Shown here: in pieces, positions 1-8,800 of the stretch | How the letters are laid out: every line of letters begins with the position of its first letter | How positions within the stretch are numbered: position 1 is the stretch's first letter | From: JANRIC01 sp033765345 | Lineage (GTDB): Bacteria; Bacteroidota; Bacteroidia; Cytophagales; Microscillaceae | Assembly: GCA_033765345.1 (NCBI GenBank) | Contig: JANRIC010000044.1 | Coordinates: 1-64,000, forward strand | Direction: 5' to 3' | Length of the DNA: 64,000 nucleotides | Translations under genes and position numbers: made by a program | Notes under the pieces: generated by a model | Told to the model about the DNA's origin: nothing | Databases searched by the model: none | The model's input: the letters and a program-made list of their open reading frames with translations, nothing else

Positions 1-101
1 ATTTCTGGATAATTTTGTTTGTGTAAACTTACTTATTACACAAACATATTATATTTTGTTAAACCCAAAATTTTAAAAATAAATTTTCTTTTTTTAAAAA
101 T

Positions 102-1413
102 ATGCAAATATTATTCTTTTTTACAACCTGAGTAGTAACACTTATATTAATCTCAGTATTTCTGATTTTCATTGAAAAAAATATCTACGGACAAGAAACT
201 AAAGTCAAAGTTGGATTTACAGAAAAGAGCAGCTCAGTTTTAGAGCCTTTTCAATCCACAAAAATGCATTTTGTAGCAATAAGTGTAGTTGGAGAGATCA
301 ATGAGGATATTAAAATTAAGGTTTCCGTGGATGGAAATAAGAGTTCGGCGATTGAAGGAGAAGATTATGAAAAGCTTTTACCTGTGAACCTGGTTTTTAC
401 AAAAAATGACTCAAAAATCATTGCCATCCCAATTAAACTAAAAGAAAATCCTAATCTTTTGAATAAAAAACTGGTTCTAAAAATTGAAAAAAACAGATAA
501 TAATGATAATTTCTCCATAGAAGACGACACCCATGTTATTCTAATTGATAACTTGCTGATCAAGGGGATAATTGAAAGCTACAAAGCTATTGAAGAAGAA
601 AAAAAGAAAAAGAGTAATGAAATTTTATTCTCTGTTGGAGGAAATTTAGATTTTTTAGAAACTGTTAAAATTAGTGGGTTATACTATGATATCAACTTTT
701 TTCTACCTCAGGCATTCCCAGCAAAGCAAAAAGTTTTTGGTCTGGAGGCAAGATTAAATCAAGGAAGATTTATCTCAAGAGATACAACAACACTTACAAG
801 AGAACAAACCCGAGAATTTTATCTGAATGATTTGAAGGATGATTCTGTTTCTCAAGTTACTCAAAGATATATTTATGATAGAGAAGATAAAGTAAATTAT
901 TTAACATTATCCCTATCTCCAACTTTTAGATTGGGTTCAGAATCATCAAGTTCATATCTTGTAATTCATTCAGAAGTTTTAAGAAAAACAACGACTACAA
1001 ATATCAGCTATAATAATTTTGTAGCTGATACCATTATTGTTAAAAATGACCCTGCGTTTAGAAGTACTCCACCTATTACTGATAAGCAGTTTTCTATCTA
1101 AAGCAATTCATATAATTTTAATTTTGGAATTGGTTTTAAATATTTCAAAACCAGTAAATCATTTACAATCAACCTAAAACCAGTGCTAGGAATCAGTACC
1201 CTAGACAAAAAAACCAGTGGTCTTTTTCTTAGTCATTTAGAATTGATTGATAATAATTTTGGTTTTAAAATCGGGGTAGAATATCGTAAATTATTGAGTT
1301 TTAATAAAAATTTATCCCCTAGTGAAAGACAGCGATATGAACCTTTTATATCTCTTTACATTGCAAAAACAACTTCTTTTTCAGCATTGGCTGATTTATT
1401 TAGTAGTAAGTAA
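102..1413 (+). pseudogene. Broken gene for a secreted Calx-beta-like / beta-barrel-like protein
   Basis: One coding sequence can be followed through three lesions. From ATG 102 a signal-peptide-like stretch is cut by TGA at 129-131, then continues in the same frame (hydrophobic run, then GQETKVKVGF). The reading frame ends at 498-500 but resumes one frame over across an A-tract near 486-492; the join makes sense because the Calx-beta-like pattern (SAIEGEDYE, then NFSIEDDTHVILIDN) runs straight across it. A second in-frame stop, TAA at 1099-1101, interrupts the C-terminal half, which continues to 1413. That half has alternating hydrophobic/polar strands that suggest an outer-membrane barrel, but this is inference. 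No intact product can be made without recoding. Sequencing error is possible but three separate lesions favour decay. Confidence 0.7.
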
Positions 1414-1522
1414 GTAAGTAATGCCAAAAATAATATCCTCCACCCCGCAAATCTCCCGACTTATAGACTAGAGACTAAAAAATCTGGTTCTTCCGTTAAT
1501 TTAGCGCAAGCTGTATTAGAGT

Positions 1523-1542
1523 CGCTTGTGCAGACACAAGCG
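1523..1542. repeat. Perfect 8-bp stem-loop between pseudogene and toxin gene
   Basis: CGCTTGTG and CACAAGCG flank a 4-base loop. The surrounding gap (1414-1601) also holds a degenerate copy of a dispersed CTCCCGACTT element at about 1455. No gene is visible here. Confidence 0.5.
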
Positions 1543-1601
1543 AAGGCAAAACGCCCGTGCCTGCGTTTGCACAGGTGCTTATGCGTTAAAATATGGGTGT
1601 A

Positions 1602-2012
1602 TTACAAAAAAGGGTTACATATAGTAAGTTGATCATCCACCAAAAGTCCATTTTTCATATCTTCTGAATATAGAATAGTACACTCGGCTTGAATAGCTGA
1701 GGCAACGATGAGGGCATCAAAAAGCTGGAAATCATATTGCAGGATAAGTGCGTGGGCGTGTTCTAAGGTGGAAAAATCAATTGGGAAAATTTCGCAAAAC
1801 TGAAGCCAGGATGTAACTTCCTGAAGCAATTCGGTTTTTGATATTTTCAAAATACGCCTTAGCACATTGATATATTCAGAAATCACTTGTCCGGAGATTA
1901 TCGGTGACATAGCCATCAATTCAATAGCTTTCTCACGTTTGGGCGTATCATAGGAATCATGGAGATACACCAGGACATTCGTATCTATGGCGAATCTCTC
2001 AATCATACTCAT
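1602..2012 (-). CDS. PIN-domain toxin (VapC-like ribonuclease)
   Basis: The 136-residue protein has the PIN-fold acidic residues in order: D10 (AIDTNVLVY), E46 (ISEYINV), D99 (LFDALIVASA) and E117/D118 near the end (YSEDM). PIN toxins are Mg2+-dependent RNases, usually acting on tRNA or rRNA; the target cannot be read from sequence. The start overlaps the 3' end of the upstream gene by 14 bp, the usual arrangement of an antitoxin-toxin operon. A start two codons later (2006) is equally possible. Family confidence is high; activity is inferred. Confidence 0.85.
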   Translation of the reverse strand: MSMIERFAIDTNVLVYLHDSYDTPKREKAIELMAMSPIISGQVISEYINVLRRILKISKTELLQEVTSWLQFCEIFPIDFSTLEHAHALILQYDFQLFDALIVASAIQAECTILYSEDMKNGLLVDDQLTICNPFL

Positions 2013-2244
2013 TGGCCTCGTCTCGATTAAAGGTAAAATTACTTAGGTCTACCCGAAATTTATCTAAAACTTTTTTCAAATATAAGATGCGATCTTCTTT
2101 ACTTTCAGGTACAGTAGTTTTGCTTTTCCGGATTGTTTCAGATTTAAGTTCAAAAGCCAAAACCTCCACTTTTTTGCCGATGAAATAAGCAGGCAATTGA
2201 AGGAGGTAAGAATCCTGCGTTGGAATGATAATTTTGCGAATCAT
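1999..2244 (-). CDS. Antitoxin partner of the PIN toxin
   Basis: The 81-residue protein begins MIRKIIIPTQDSYLLQLP, resembling the beta-strand start of AbrB/MazE/VapB-type dimers, followed by a charged C-terminal part that would wrap the toxin. I cannot assign a named antitoxin family. It is the first gene of a two-gene operon, overlaps the toxin gene by 14 bp, and presumably represses its own promoter. The function rests mainly on position. Confidence 0.7.
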   Translation of the reverse strand: MIRKIIIPTQDSYLLQLPAYFIGKKVEVLAFELKSETIRKSKTTVPESKEDRILYLKKVLDKFRVDLSNFTFNRDEANEYD

Positions 2245-2274
2245 AAAATTTTAAAACTAATTTTCAACTTCCAA

Positions 2275-2282
2275 CAAATATA
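2275..2282 (-). promoter_or_regulatory. Possible -7 box of the PIN toxin-antitoxin operon
   Basis: On the minus strand this reads TATATTTG, matching the Bacteroidota -7 consensus TANNTTTG, about 30 bases before the antitoxin start. No TTTG at the expected -33 position is visible, so support is partial. Confidence 0.35.
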
Positions 2283-2394
2283 ATGATTTAAGCTGAAATT
2301 TATTTTAATTAGGTCATTTTTGAACTGTCTCCCGCAAAACCTCCCGACTTGTGGGCAAGTGAAATGTGAAGAAATATGTTTGTGGAAGGGAGTG

Positions 2395-2425
2395 TCTGAT
2401 AAATGTAAATTCTGTTGTATATTTG
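2395..2425 (+). promoter_or_regulatory. Possible promoter of the 2473 gene
   Basis: TATATTTG at 2418-2425 matches the -7 consensus TANNTTTG; a 3/4 match to the -33 TTTG (TCTG at 2395-2398) lies 19 bases upstream. The predicted start would give a leader of about 40 bases. Confidence 0.4.
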
Positions 2426-2472
2426 TGTAAAGCGAAATTATTATTTATAAAAATATCCCATTCTCCAAGAAA

Positions 2473-2772
2473 ATGAATATTGAGACCGTTAAATTAAAAA
2501 TCGCACAAATAATTGCTGAAATCCACAGCGAAGCATTGCTAAGGCAATTATTAGCGGTTTTGGAGCTTTCTGAAGAAGAAGCTGCCTTTGATCCGGCAAA
2601 AGATCCCCTTAACCCGGCACTTTGGCTTACTCCTGCAAGTCTTTCTCTGGAAGAATTGAAGAAAGAACAAGCCTATAGTTTGGACAAATTGAATCAACAC
2701 TATGCTTTCTTAGATAAAAATATCTGGAAGGATGAAAATATCCACGAACTTATACGTATGATCGATGTTTAA
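2473..2772 (+). CDS. Small acidic protein, possible orphan antitoxin
   Basis: A 99-residue acidic, mostly helical protein with two halves: an N-terminal helix pair (TVKLKIAQIIAEIHSEALL) and a C-terminal segment (LSLEELKKEQAYSLDKLNQ). The size and the C-terminal pattern resemble small Bacteroidota antitoxins, but no toxin is recognisable downstream: the next gene is convergent and encodes a secreted protein. A plus-strand ORF that begins 8 bp before its stop lies antisense to that gene and is not convincing. I do not recognise the family; it may be an antitoxin that lost its partner. Confidence 0.6.
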   Translation: MNIETVKLKIAQIIAEIHSEALLRQLLAVLELSEEEAAFDPAKDPLNPALWLTPASLSLEELKKEQAYSLDKLNQHYAFLDKNIWKDENIHELIRMIDV

Positions 2773-2824
2773 ACCGGAGCAACTAGAAGACAAAACCCTG
2801 AGATTTGGAAAATTTTCACACCGA

Positions 2825-3184
2825 TTACTTCTCCACTCCTTTCCGGCGGAAGATATGGTATACATAAGCTTCTTTGGCGTAGGTCGTTTCGTGAATCCAG
2901 CCTTTGCGATGGAGGAAGTTAAAAACGTCCATTTCTCCGTTAAAAAGTTCGTCTTCGCCTCGTTCATTGGTGATTCGGTTTTCTCTGGCCGTAAAACCAC
3001 GAATGAGTTGACCATAATCCAGGATCGCAAATGATCTACCTCCACGAAATGCCCTAGAATCAATAATCACCTCGATATACACAATGTCTGTCAATTGGTT
3101 GATGTCTTTTTTATTGACATAAATCTGAGCCTGCAAAGCACTTAGGCTGTAAAAGGTCAGGAAAAACAACATGAGTTTTTTCAT
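2825..3184 (-). CDS. Small secreted protein of unknown function
   Basis: The 119-residue product starts with a clear signal peptide (MKKLMLFFLTFYSLSALQAQ, probable cleavage after LQAQ or nearby), so it is exported to the periplasm or beyond. The mature part of about 100 residues is mixed alpha/beta, aromatic and basic, ending in a YHIFRRKGVEK tail. No catalytic motif is seen. It is transcribed toward the 2473 gene with about 50 bp between the two stops. The plus-strand ORF lying over it is a shadow. Confidence 0.7.
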   Translation of the reverse strand: MKKLMLFFLTFYSLSALQAQIYVNKKDINQLTDIVYIEVIIDSRAFRGGRSFAILDYGQLIRGFTARENRITNERGEDELFNGEMDVFNFLHRKGWIHETTYAKEAYVYHIFRRKGVEK

Positions 3185-3555
3185 AGATTATGGGATTTTA
3201 ATGTGTTTGTAAGAGATAAAACTAAAGCAAAAGCTTCAAACTTTGTTGTAATGACTTGTTAATGAGGGAATTTATACTCAAACCGAAGTGGTTTTCCGAG
3301 ATTTTAGCTTTTAAATCATTAATAATCAAGCTAATCAATCAAGAAAATCAGGCAAATCACTTCAATCTGGGTATAAGTTCCCTGGGACTAGTTCAACAAT
3401 CTGACGCGCTGATACCTGCCAAAGACCGCATCAAAACAGGGCTGGATAATTCACGGTGTGCCAATTTTCCCCAAAAAAACTAAAAATTAAAATCTTCTTC
3501 TATGCGCACACTTTTGAGAATAAATCCTTAAATTGCTTCAAAAACAACAAATCCT
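3185..3555. other. Intergenic stretch with no convincing gene
   Basis: 371 bases between two divergent genes. A 75-codon open frame from TTG 3256 lacks any recognisable pattern and I do not accept it. No strong hairpin or promoter match was found. Confidence 0.4.
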
Positions 3556-4665
3556 ATGTGTAATATCAAAAAACAACCTACATCTCCCAACAAATTTCAG
3601 TGTATTGTACCTCCTTATATGCTGGATAAAATAGTGGCTACAGGAGATGAGCAACTAATCAAACTGGTGGCCGGTGCCAAACTCACTGATAATCGCTTTA
3701 GAGGCGATAGAAAACTTTTCTCAAGGTTTTCTCCTATGGAAAAAAACGCCTTGATGGACTTAGACATCCCCGCGGAGTTTGTCGCTACTACACCCAAACC
3801 CTACCGGAAAGTCTACGATGCCCGCAACACAGAAAAAATGTCCAAAAACAAACTGGTACGCAAGGAAGGCGCACCAGAAGTAGATGACCCGGATGTCAAT
3901 AGGGTCTATGATTCCGCCGGACACGTCTGGAATTTTTATTTTGAACTCTTCGGAAGAAACTCTCTCAACCGCGCAGGACTGATCATCAAACAAACGGTTA
4001 ATTTCGGAAAAAACTACAGCAATGCCTTCTGGACAGGTACGCAGATGTTCTACGGAGATGGCGATGGCGAACTGTTTGATAATTTCACCCTGGATTTGGA
4101 CGTGATAGCCCACGAAATGACACACGGCGTCATTCAGTACGAAGCCGATTTTGAGTATGCTTTCCAAAGCGGTGCTTTGAATGAATCTTATGCTGATGTC
4201 TTTGGCATCCTTGTCAAACAGCGGGTTTTGAATCAGGATGTCCAAACTTCCAACTGGCTCATTGGAGAAAGTATCGTCATAGGAGATGAATATGCCATTC
4301 GATCTATGAAAGATCCAGGTAGCGCCTACAAGAATCACCCTGTTTTGGGGGATGATCCTCAGCCTGCTACCATGAAAGACTATAAAAATCTGCCTTCTTA
4401 TGAAGATGCAGGAGGAGTGCATATCAATTCGGGAATACCCAATTATGCTTTTTATGTCACAGCCCGTGAAATAGGAGGTTTTGCCTGGGAAAAAGCCGGG
4501 CGAATCTGGTATGAAGCTTTGACAAATAAAAATCTACTGAATGCCACGTCGCAGTTTGCCGACGCACGTGAAGCCACCATCCTCACAGCCAACAAACTCT
4601 ATGGCGCAGGCAGCCTCGAGGAAAAAGCAGTGCAATACGGCTGGAAAATGGCAGGTGTCGTCTAA
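3556..4665 (+). CDS. Protealysin-like M4 (thermolysin family) metallopeptidase
   Basis: A zinc endopeptidase. The 369-residue protein carries HEMTH at 186-190, the third zinc ligand E210 in GALNES, and the later GGVHINSG motif that supplies the transition-state histidine. There is no signal peptide; instead a short N-terminal region holds the PPYML motif (residues 19-23) typical of the short propeptide of protealysin-type peptidases, which are made without the long thermolysin propeptide. Those enzymes act inside the cell or leave it by unclear routes. The gene is followed 13 bp later by an emfourin-like inhibitor, the known companion of protealysins, so the two probably form an operon and the inhibitor keeps the cytoplasm safe. 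Confidence in the family is very high. Confidence 0.93.
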   Translation: MCNIKKQPTSPNKFQCIVPPYMLDKIVATGDEQLIKLVAGAKLTDNRFRGDRKLFSRFSPMEKNALMDLDIPAEFVATTPKPYRKVYDARNTEKMSKNKLVRKEGAPEVDDPDVNRVYDSAGHVWNFYFELFGRNSLNRAGLIIKQTVNFGKNYSNAFWTGTQMFYGDGDGELFDNFTLDLDVIAHEMTHGVIQYEADFEYAFQSGALNESYADVFGILVKQRVLNQDVQTSNWLIGESIVIGDEYAIRSMKDPGSAYKNHPVLGDDPQPATMKDYKNLPSYEDAGGVHINSGIPNYAFYVTAREIGGFAWEKAGRIWYEALTNKNLLNATSQFADAREATILTANKLYGAGSLEEKAVQYGWKMAGVV

Positions 4666-4678
4666 AAAATATAAAGTC

Positions 4679-4960
4679 ATGAAATTAAAATTGATAGAGA
4701 CCGGGGGGTTTTTGGGCAAATCCAAAAGTGCCGTATTAGATGAAAGCACTGTATCCGAAGAACTCAAAAAGCAGATGATAGATTTTATCCGTTCGCCGGA
4801 CGAAAACAATCCTCAAAACCCAAGCAAAGACCGGGAAAACTATTATTGGGTTTTGGAAGAGGAGGATACTCAACTGGCAAAAAAAGTGAGTTACCCCCAA
4901 CTCTCCCCCGAATTAAAAGAAATATTTGATGCGATGAAACAACAACTCAAGTTTGGATGA
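4679..4960 (+). CDS. Emfourin-like protealysin inhibitor
   Basis: A 93-residue protein starting MKLKLIETGGFLGKSKSAVL, which matches the start of emfourin (M4in), the slow tight-binding inhibitor of protealysin. Emfourin genes lie directly beside protealysin genes, as here (13 bp downstream, same strand). I chose ATG 4679 over a longer open frame from 4541 because that frame would run deep inside the peptidase gene. The acidic middle (RSPDENNPQNPSKDRENYYW) and the hydrophobic N-terminal strand fit the family. The assignment is by pattern and context; inhibition is inferred. Confidence 0.8.
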   Translation: MKLKLIETGGFLGKSKSAVLDESTVSEELKKQMIDFIRSPDENNPQNPSKDRENYYWVLEEEDTQLAKKVSYPQLSPELKEIFDAMKQQLKFG

Positions 4961-5028
4961 TGTTTGGATGATGTTTGGATAACATTCGGGTAAAAGGTTC
5001 TTTGTCTTTTTAATTGAAAATAAATCTA

Positions 5029-5065
5029 AAAACGAGGAGGTCGCCTGAAACAACCTCCTCGTTTT
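5029..5065 (+). terminator. Rho-independent terminator of the protease-inhibitor operon
   Basis: A perfect 12-bp inverted repeat (AAAACGAGGAGG / CCTCCTCGTTTT) with a 13-base loop and a T-run at its 3' side, about 70 bases after the inhibitor stop codon. Confidence 0.8.
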
Positions 5066-5235
5066 CTTAGCTCTCCAAATAACAAGTCGCCGCGGGCTGC
5101 GTCTTCATAGCCCACTGTTTTGAACGAACAGCATTCAAGTTACACACTACCTAAAAAATAAGTGCATTCACTTTTCATCTCTTAATGATAAATTTTGGTT
5201 CTTTATGATTTTACTTTGAAGATAAATCTACTCAA

Positions 5236-5266
5236 ACGACGGGGTCGCTTAAAGCGACCCTGTCGT
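5236..5266. repeat. Strong GC-rich stem-loop
   Basis: ACGACGGGGTCGCTT pairs with AAGCGACCCTGTCGT (one G-T pair) around a single-base loop, making a near-perfect hairpin. It is not followed by a T-run, so it looks like a palindromic element rather than a terminator. Confidence 0.6.
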
Positions 5267-5525
5267 TGCCCGTTTTCGTGAGTAAATAATTAGTTTCAAG
5301 TAATTTCATAAAGAGCCTAAATTTTGCCCCCAATGCACAAATAAATATAATCATTCGTGGCAAGCCATTCCTTCAAGTCTTGGCTTTTTCTTTATGGTTT
5401 TACTTGAAACTACCCTGAGAGAATTGACTTTTAGCTCCACTAGGAGCGAGATATATATAGCAATTAGTTCGTCTCCGCCTGAGTTCCGTAGGAACGACAT
5501 CGATGATAAGCCCTTAAATAACAAA

Positions 5526-5595
5526 CACATCATACAAGCTGCTTTGAAGCAGACTTAAGATAGCAAGCACATCATACAAGCTGCTTTGAAGCAGA
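5526..5595. repeat. Tandem duplication of a 42-bp element
   Basis: Two identical 28-base blocks (5526-5553 and 5568-5595), each containing CTGCTTTGAAGCAG, a small palindrome, sit 42 bases apart. The 14 bases before each block are also similar (CTTAAATAACAAA and CTTAAGATAGCAAG). Confidence 0.75.
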
Positions 5596-5874
5596 TATTT
5601 CGGGCAAAGCCCCCCTCTCACTGTAGTGAATACAATCAATCTATTAAAAATGGACTGTCTGACGATGGACTACGGACTATCGTATATGGACTATCACCGA
5701 TATAAGTTTTTGGAGAGATACTCAGATTATAAGTAAAGCTAAAATTTTTCCATCCTGGAATCTTACAAGATCGTAAAGTATCCATGAACACCAACTGAAC
5801 CTTCTGCTTGTTAAAGCTCAAGAAGTAAAATTTATGATGGTTCAACAGCTTAATCCTCATCAACACATTGACTT

Positions 5875-8800
5875 ATGAAAAAAATAGCAGGATTTTGTTT
5901 TTTGGTAGCTTTTTGGTGTGAGTTTGCTTACGCTCAACCTTCCTTATCGTATTTTTTGATGGATAAACGCCCGGTTTATTTACAAAAAATTGATCGAGAA
6001 GCATTGTTGATTCTTGAATCCAATGCCTCAGACGTAAAAAACCAAAAACATTCCACCAAGATTTCTCAAACAATTCGCCGCTACGGAAACCCTTCCCTGG
6101 CTTCGGAAAGTCATCAAGTGCTTCAGTTTAGGGCAAAATCCCCCCCAAACTTCTCGTCTCTCCGGCAAAAACTAGCCCTTGAGGATCAATTTAAGGCACT
6201 TTATCCGGCTTATGACATGGCAGGTGTCAGGGTTTTTCTTACTAACCGACTTCTCCTAAAAATCCGCTCTCAAGCAGATATACTTACATTGCACTTATTT
6301 CTGGATAATTACGGGGTAAGTCTTCAGGAATTTCATCCTACTGAGGACGGCTTACTTTGTTTTGTAGAGCTTCCTGAATCGGTAGATATTTTTGAGATCA
6401 CCCACAAACTTGATCAGCGGGAAGAGGTCATCTATGCCGAACCTGACCTGATTCTTACCTCACCCTCCGGTTTTTATGAATCTGAGCCGCAAATTTGCCC
6501 CTCTATATCCAATAATGACCTACCAAACGACCCTGATTTCTCCAAACAATGGTTTTTACATCAAGAATCTGATGCAGACCTTGATGCCCCCGAAGCCTGG
6601 GCAATTCACCCCGGAGACAGTCAGGTGGTGGTAGCGGTTATTGATTTGCACGGCTACGATCTTAAACACGAAGACTTGAGCAACAACATCATCTCGCCTT
6701 ACAATGCGGCTTTTAATAATACCCATCCTGCTCCTCAAAATCAATACGCACGTCATGGTACTCCCTGTGCAGGTTTAATCACTGCAAGCACCCACAACAA
6801 CCTGGGTATCGCAGGAATTGGAAACAAAATCAAAGTCATGCCTATTTTGATTGGCGAAGAGGTGCGCTCCGACGGACTGACCTATGTCCGCAGTTCGGCT
6901 TATATCCGCGCCGCAGAGCATATCGTCAAAACCCCAAATGTAGTGGCAGTCAGCAATAGTTTTGCTACAACAAGCCTCACCAATACCATCCGAACCAGCT
7001 ATCAGAGAATGCAAAAAGAAACCCGAAAAGGGCTTGGTGCTGTGATCTTAGCCTCTTCGGGCAATTGGAATCGGAAAAATCAAGTGATTTATCCCTATTA
7101 TTTGCCCGGAGTAATCGGCGTAGGGGCTACCAATTTCAAGGATACACGTACGGGTTTTTCCAATTATGGAGATTCCCTGGATTTGGTAGCCCCTGGTGAA
7201 GGGATTTTTACCACGCTAAACGGAGACAACTATGGATATTTTGGCGGTACTTCGGCATCCAGCCCTTTGGCTGCTGGGTTGGTAGGTTTGATGGCTTCGG
7301 TACGCCCTAACCTCAACGCAGCCCAACTAGGCAAAGTCCTTCTTGAGAGTTGTGATAAAACAGGCAATTATGTCTATGCCCCAAGAAGTAATTTTATACA
7401 CGGAGATTGGAACGAGGAAATGGGCTATGGGCGAATTAATGCACTCAAAGCCCTGGAAACCATTCAAAAACTGAATCCTCCCAGTGCTCCTTTTGTAAAA
7501 AATATTGAAGTTTTATCCAATCACGAAATTAGCGTACACTGGCAAGATACCTGCATACGCAGCCAGGGTTTTGTCGTAGAGCGTTCAGAAGAAAATAATC
7601 AAAATTTTATCCGTATTGCCACTTTGGAATCAGAAAACACCACTTTTCGGGATGCCACTTTAAAAGAAAATACTCGCTATTTTTACAGAATTCTGGCCTT
7701 TAACCAAGATGGTTTTTCGCCTTATTCCAAAGAAATATTTGCCATTACTCAGGGGAAACCCACTGCCCCACAAAACCTACAAGCTAGGGCAGAGTCCTCC
7801 CAAAAAATAGTGCTTACCTGGGACTCCCCTATCGGCAACGGCGAAGTGGAGCAATGGGAGCTACGACGATACCTCCACCAACAAGAAGTACAAGTGATTG
7901 ATACCATTTTTAAATTCCCCGAAACACCTGCCCCCAATCAATTTACGGATAGCTCTTTGGTTGTGCTTGAGTTGTATGCCTACGAACTCATAGCCTCCAA
8001 TCATTATGGAACTTCGCCCTTAAGCAATCTTGTCAAAGTACCTTTAGGAGTCATTATCCTGGCAAAAGACACCTTATTAAATACTTGTCAGGATATTTTA
8101 CTGGATCCGGGTGGAGTAGAAGACTATGGGAACAACCAACTAATCTTGTGTGAATTAAAACCAGATATGCCCGGGAGAAGAATTCAACTTGAATTTCTGG
8201 ATTTTGATCTGGAAAATTCCCGTGATTTTATTCACATCTACGAAGGTTCAAAACCCGAAGATGAGCAATTGATAGGGACTTACACTGGTGTCAATCTCCC
8301 ACCGCTTATCCGCGCAAGTAAAGCTGAAGGCAATCTTTCTGTTCTTTTTAGCTCTGATCGCAGTGTGACCCGTTCAGGGTTTAGCATCCACGTAACGTGT
8401 GTACCTTTTGCGCCTTCTGCCCCAGTGCAGTTTGCGGTAGATAGTCTATCAGAAGAATCTTTGAGACTGAGCTGGAGCGATATTTCAGACAATGAAGACG
8501 GTTTCGAGATCTGGCGTTCTGAACCTGGCATGAATAATCAAAAAGTGTATACTGCCGCTGCAAATGATACCTTTTATGTGGATAAAAACCTTTTTCCCGC
8601 CACTTATTATTCCTATCAAATCCGGGCATTTAATGCAGGGGGATACTCAGACTTCAGCCGGGCGGAGAGTGCAGGTACATTGCCAGTAAATATCGCTGAA
8701 AAAGGTTATTGGGCAAGAAAAACAGACTTCCAAAGCCCACAAAGTGGTATCCAAGGGGCTGTAGGATTTGCTATTGATGATAAGGGCTATGTACTTACTA

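Larger units (their letters stand above)
5066..5874. other. Repeat-rich intergenic region, no gene accepted
   Basis: About 800 bases without a supported gene. Contents: the hairpin at 5236, two small palindromes of related form (GCTCC-acta-GGAGC at 5434-5447 and GTTCC-gta-GGAAC at 5483-5495), a duplicated element at 5526-5595, and a run of TGGACTA-type words at 5650-5700 that recurs in inverse orientation at about 13320-13365. Short minus-strand open frames here have no protein-like pattern. Confidence 0.5.

Noticed and set aside
264..1413. Three separate short ORFs treated as three genes
   Set aside because: Their translations join into one protein with signal-like start and Calx-beta-like patterns across the breaks, so I call a single pseudogene.
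2765..3034. Plus-strand ORF overlapping the end of the 2473 gene, as a possible toxin
   Set aside because: It lies antisense to a gene with a clear signal peptide and has no toxin motif.
3256..3483. 75-codon plus-strand ORF starting with TTG
   Set aside because: No motif, no promoter and no protein-like composition.
5351..5866. Short minus-strand ORFs in the repeat-rich gap
   Set aside because: They cover palindromes and repeats and have no family or start support.
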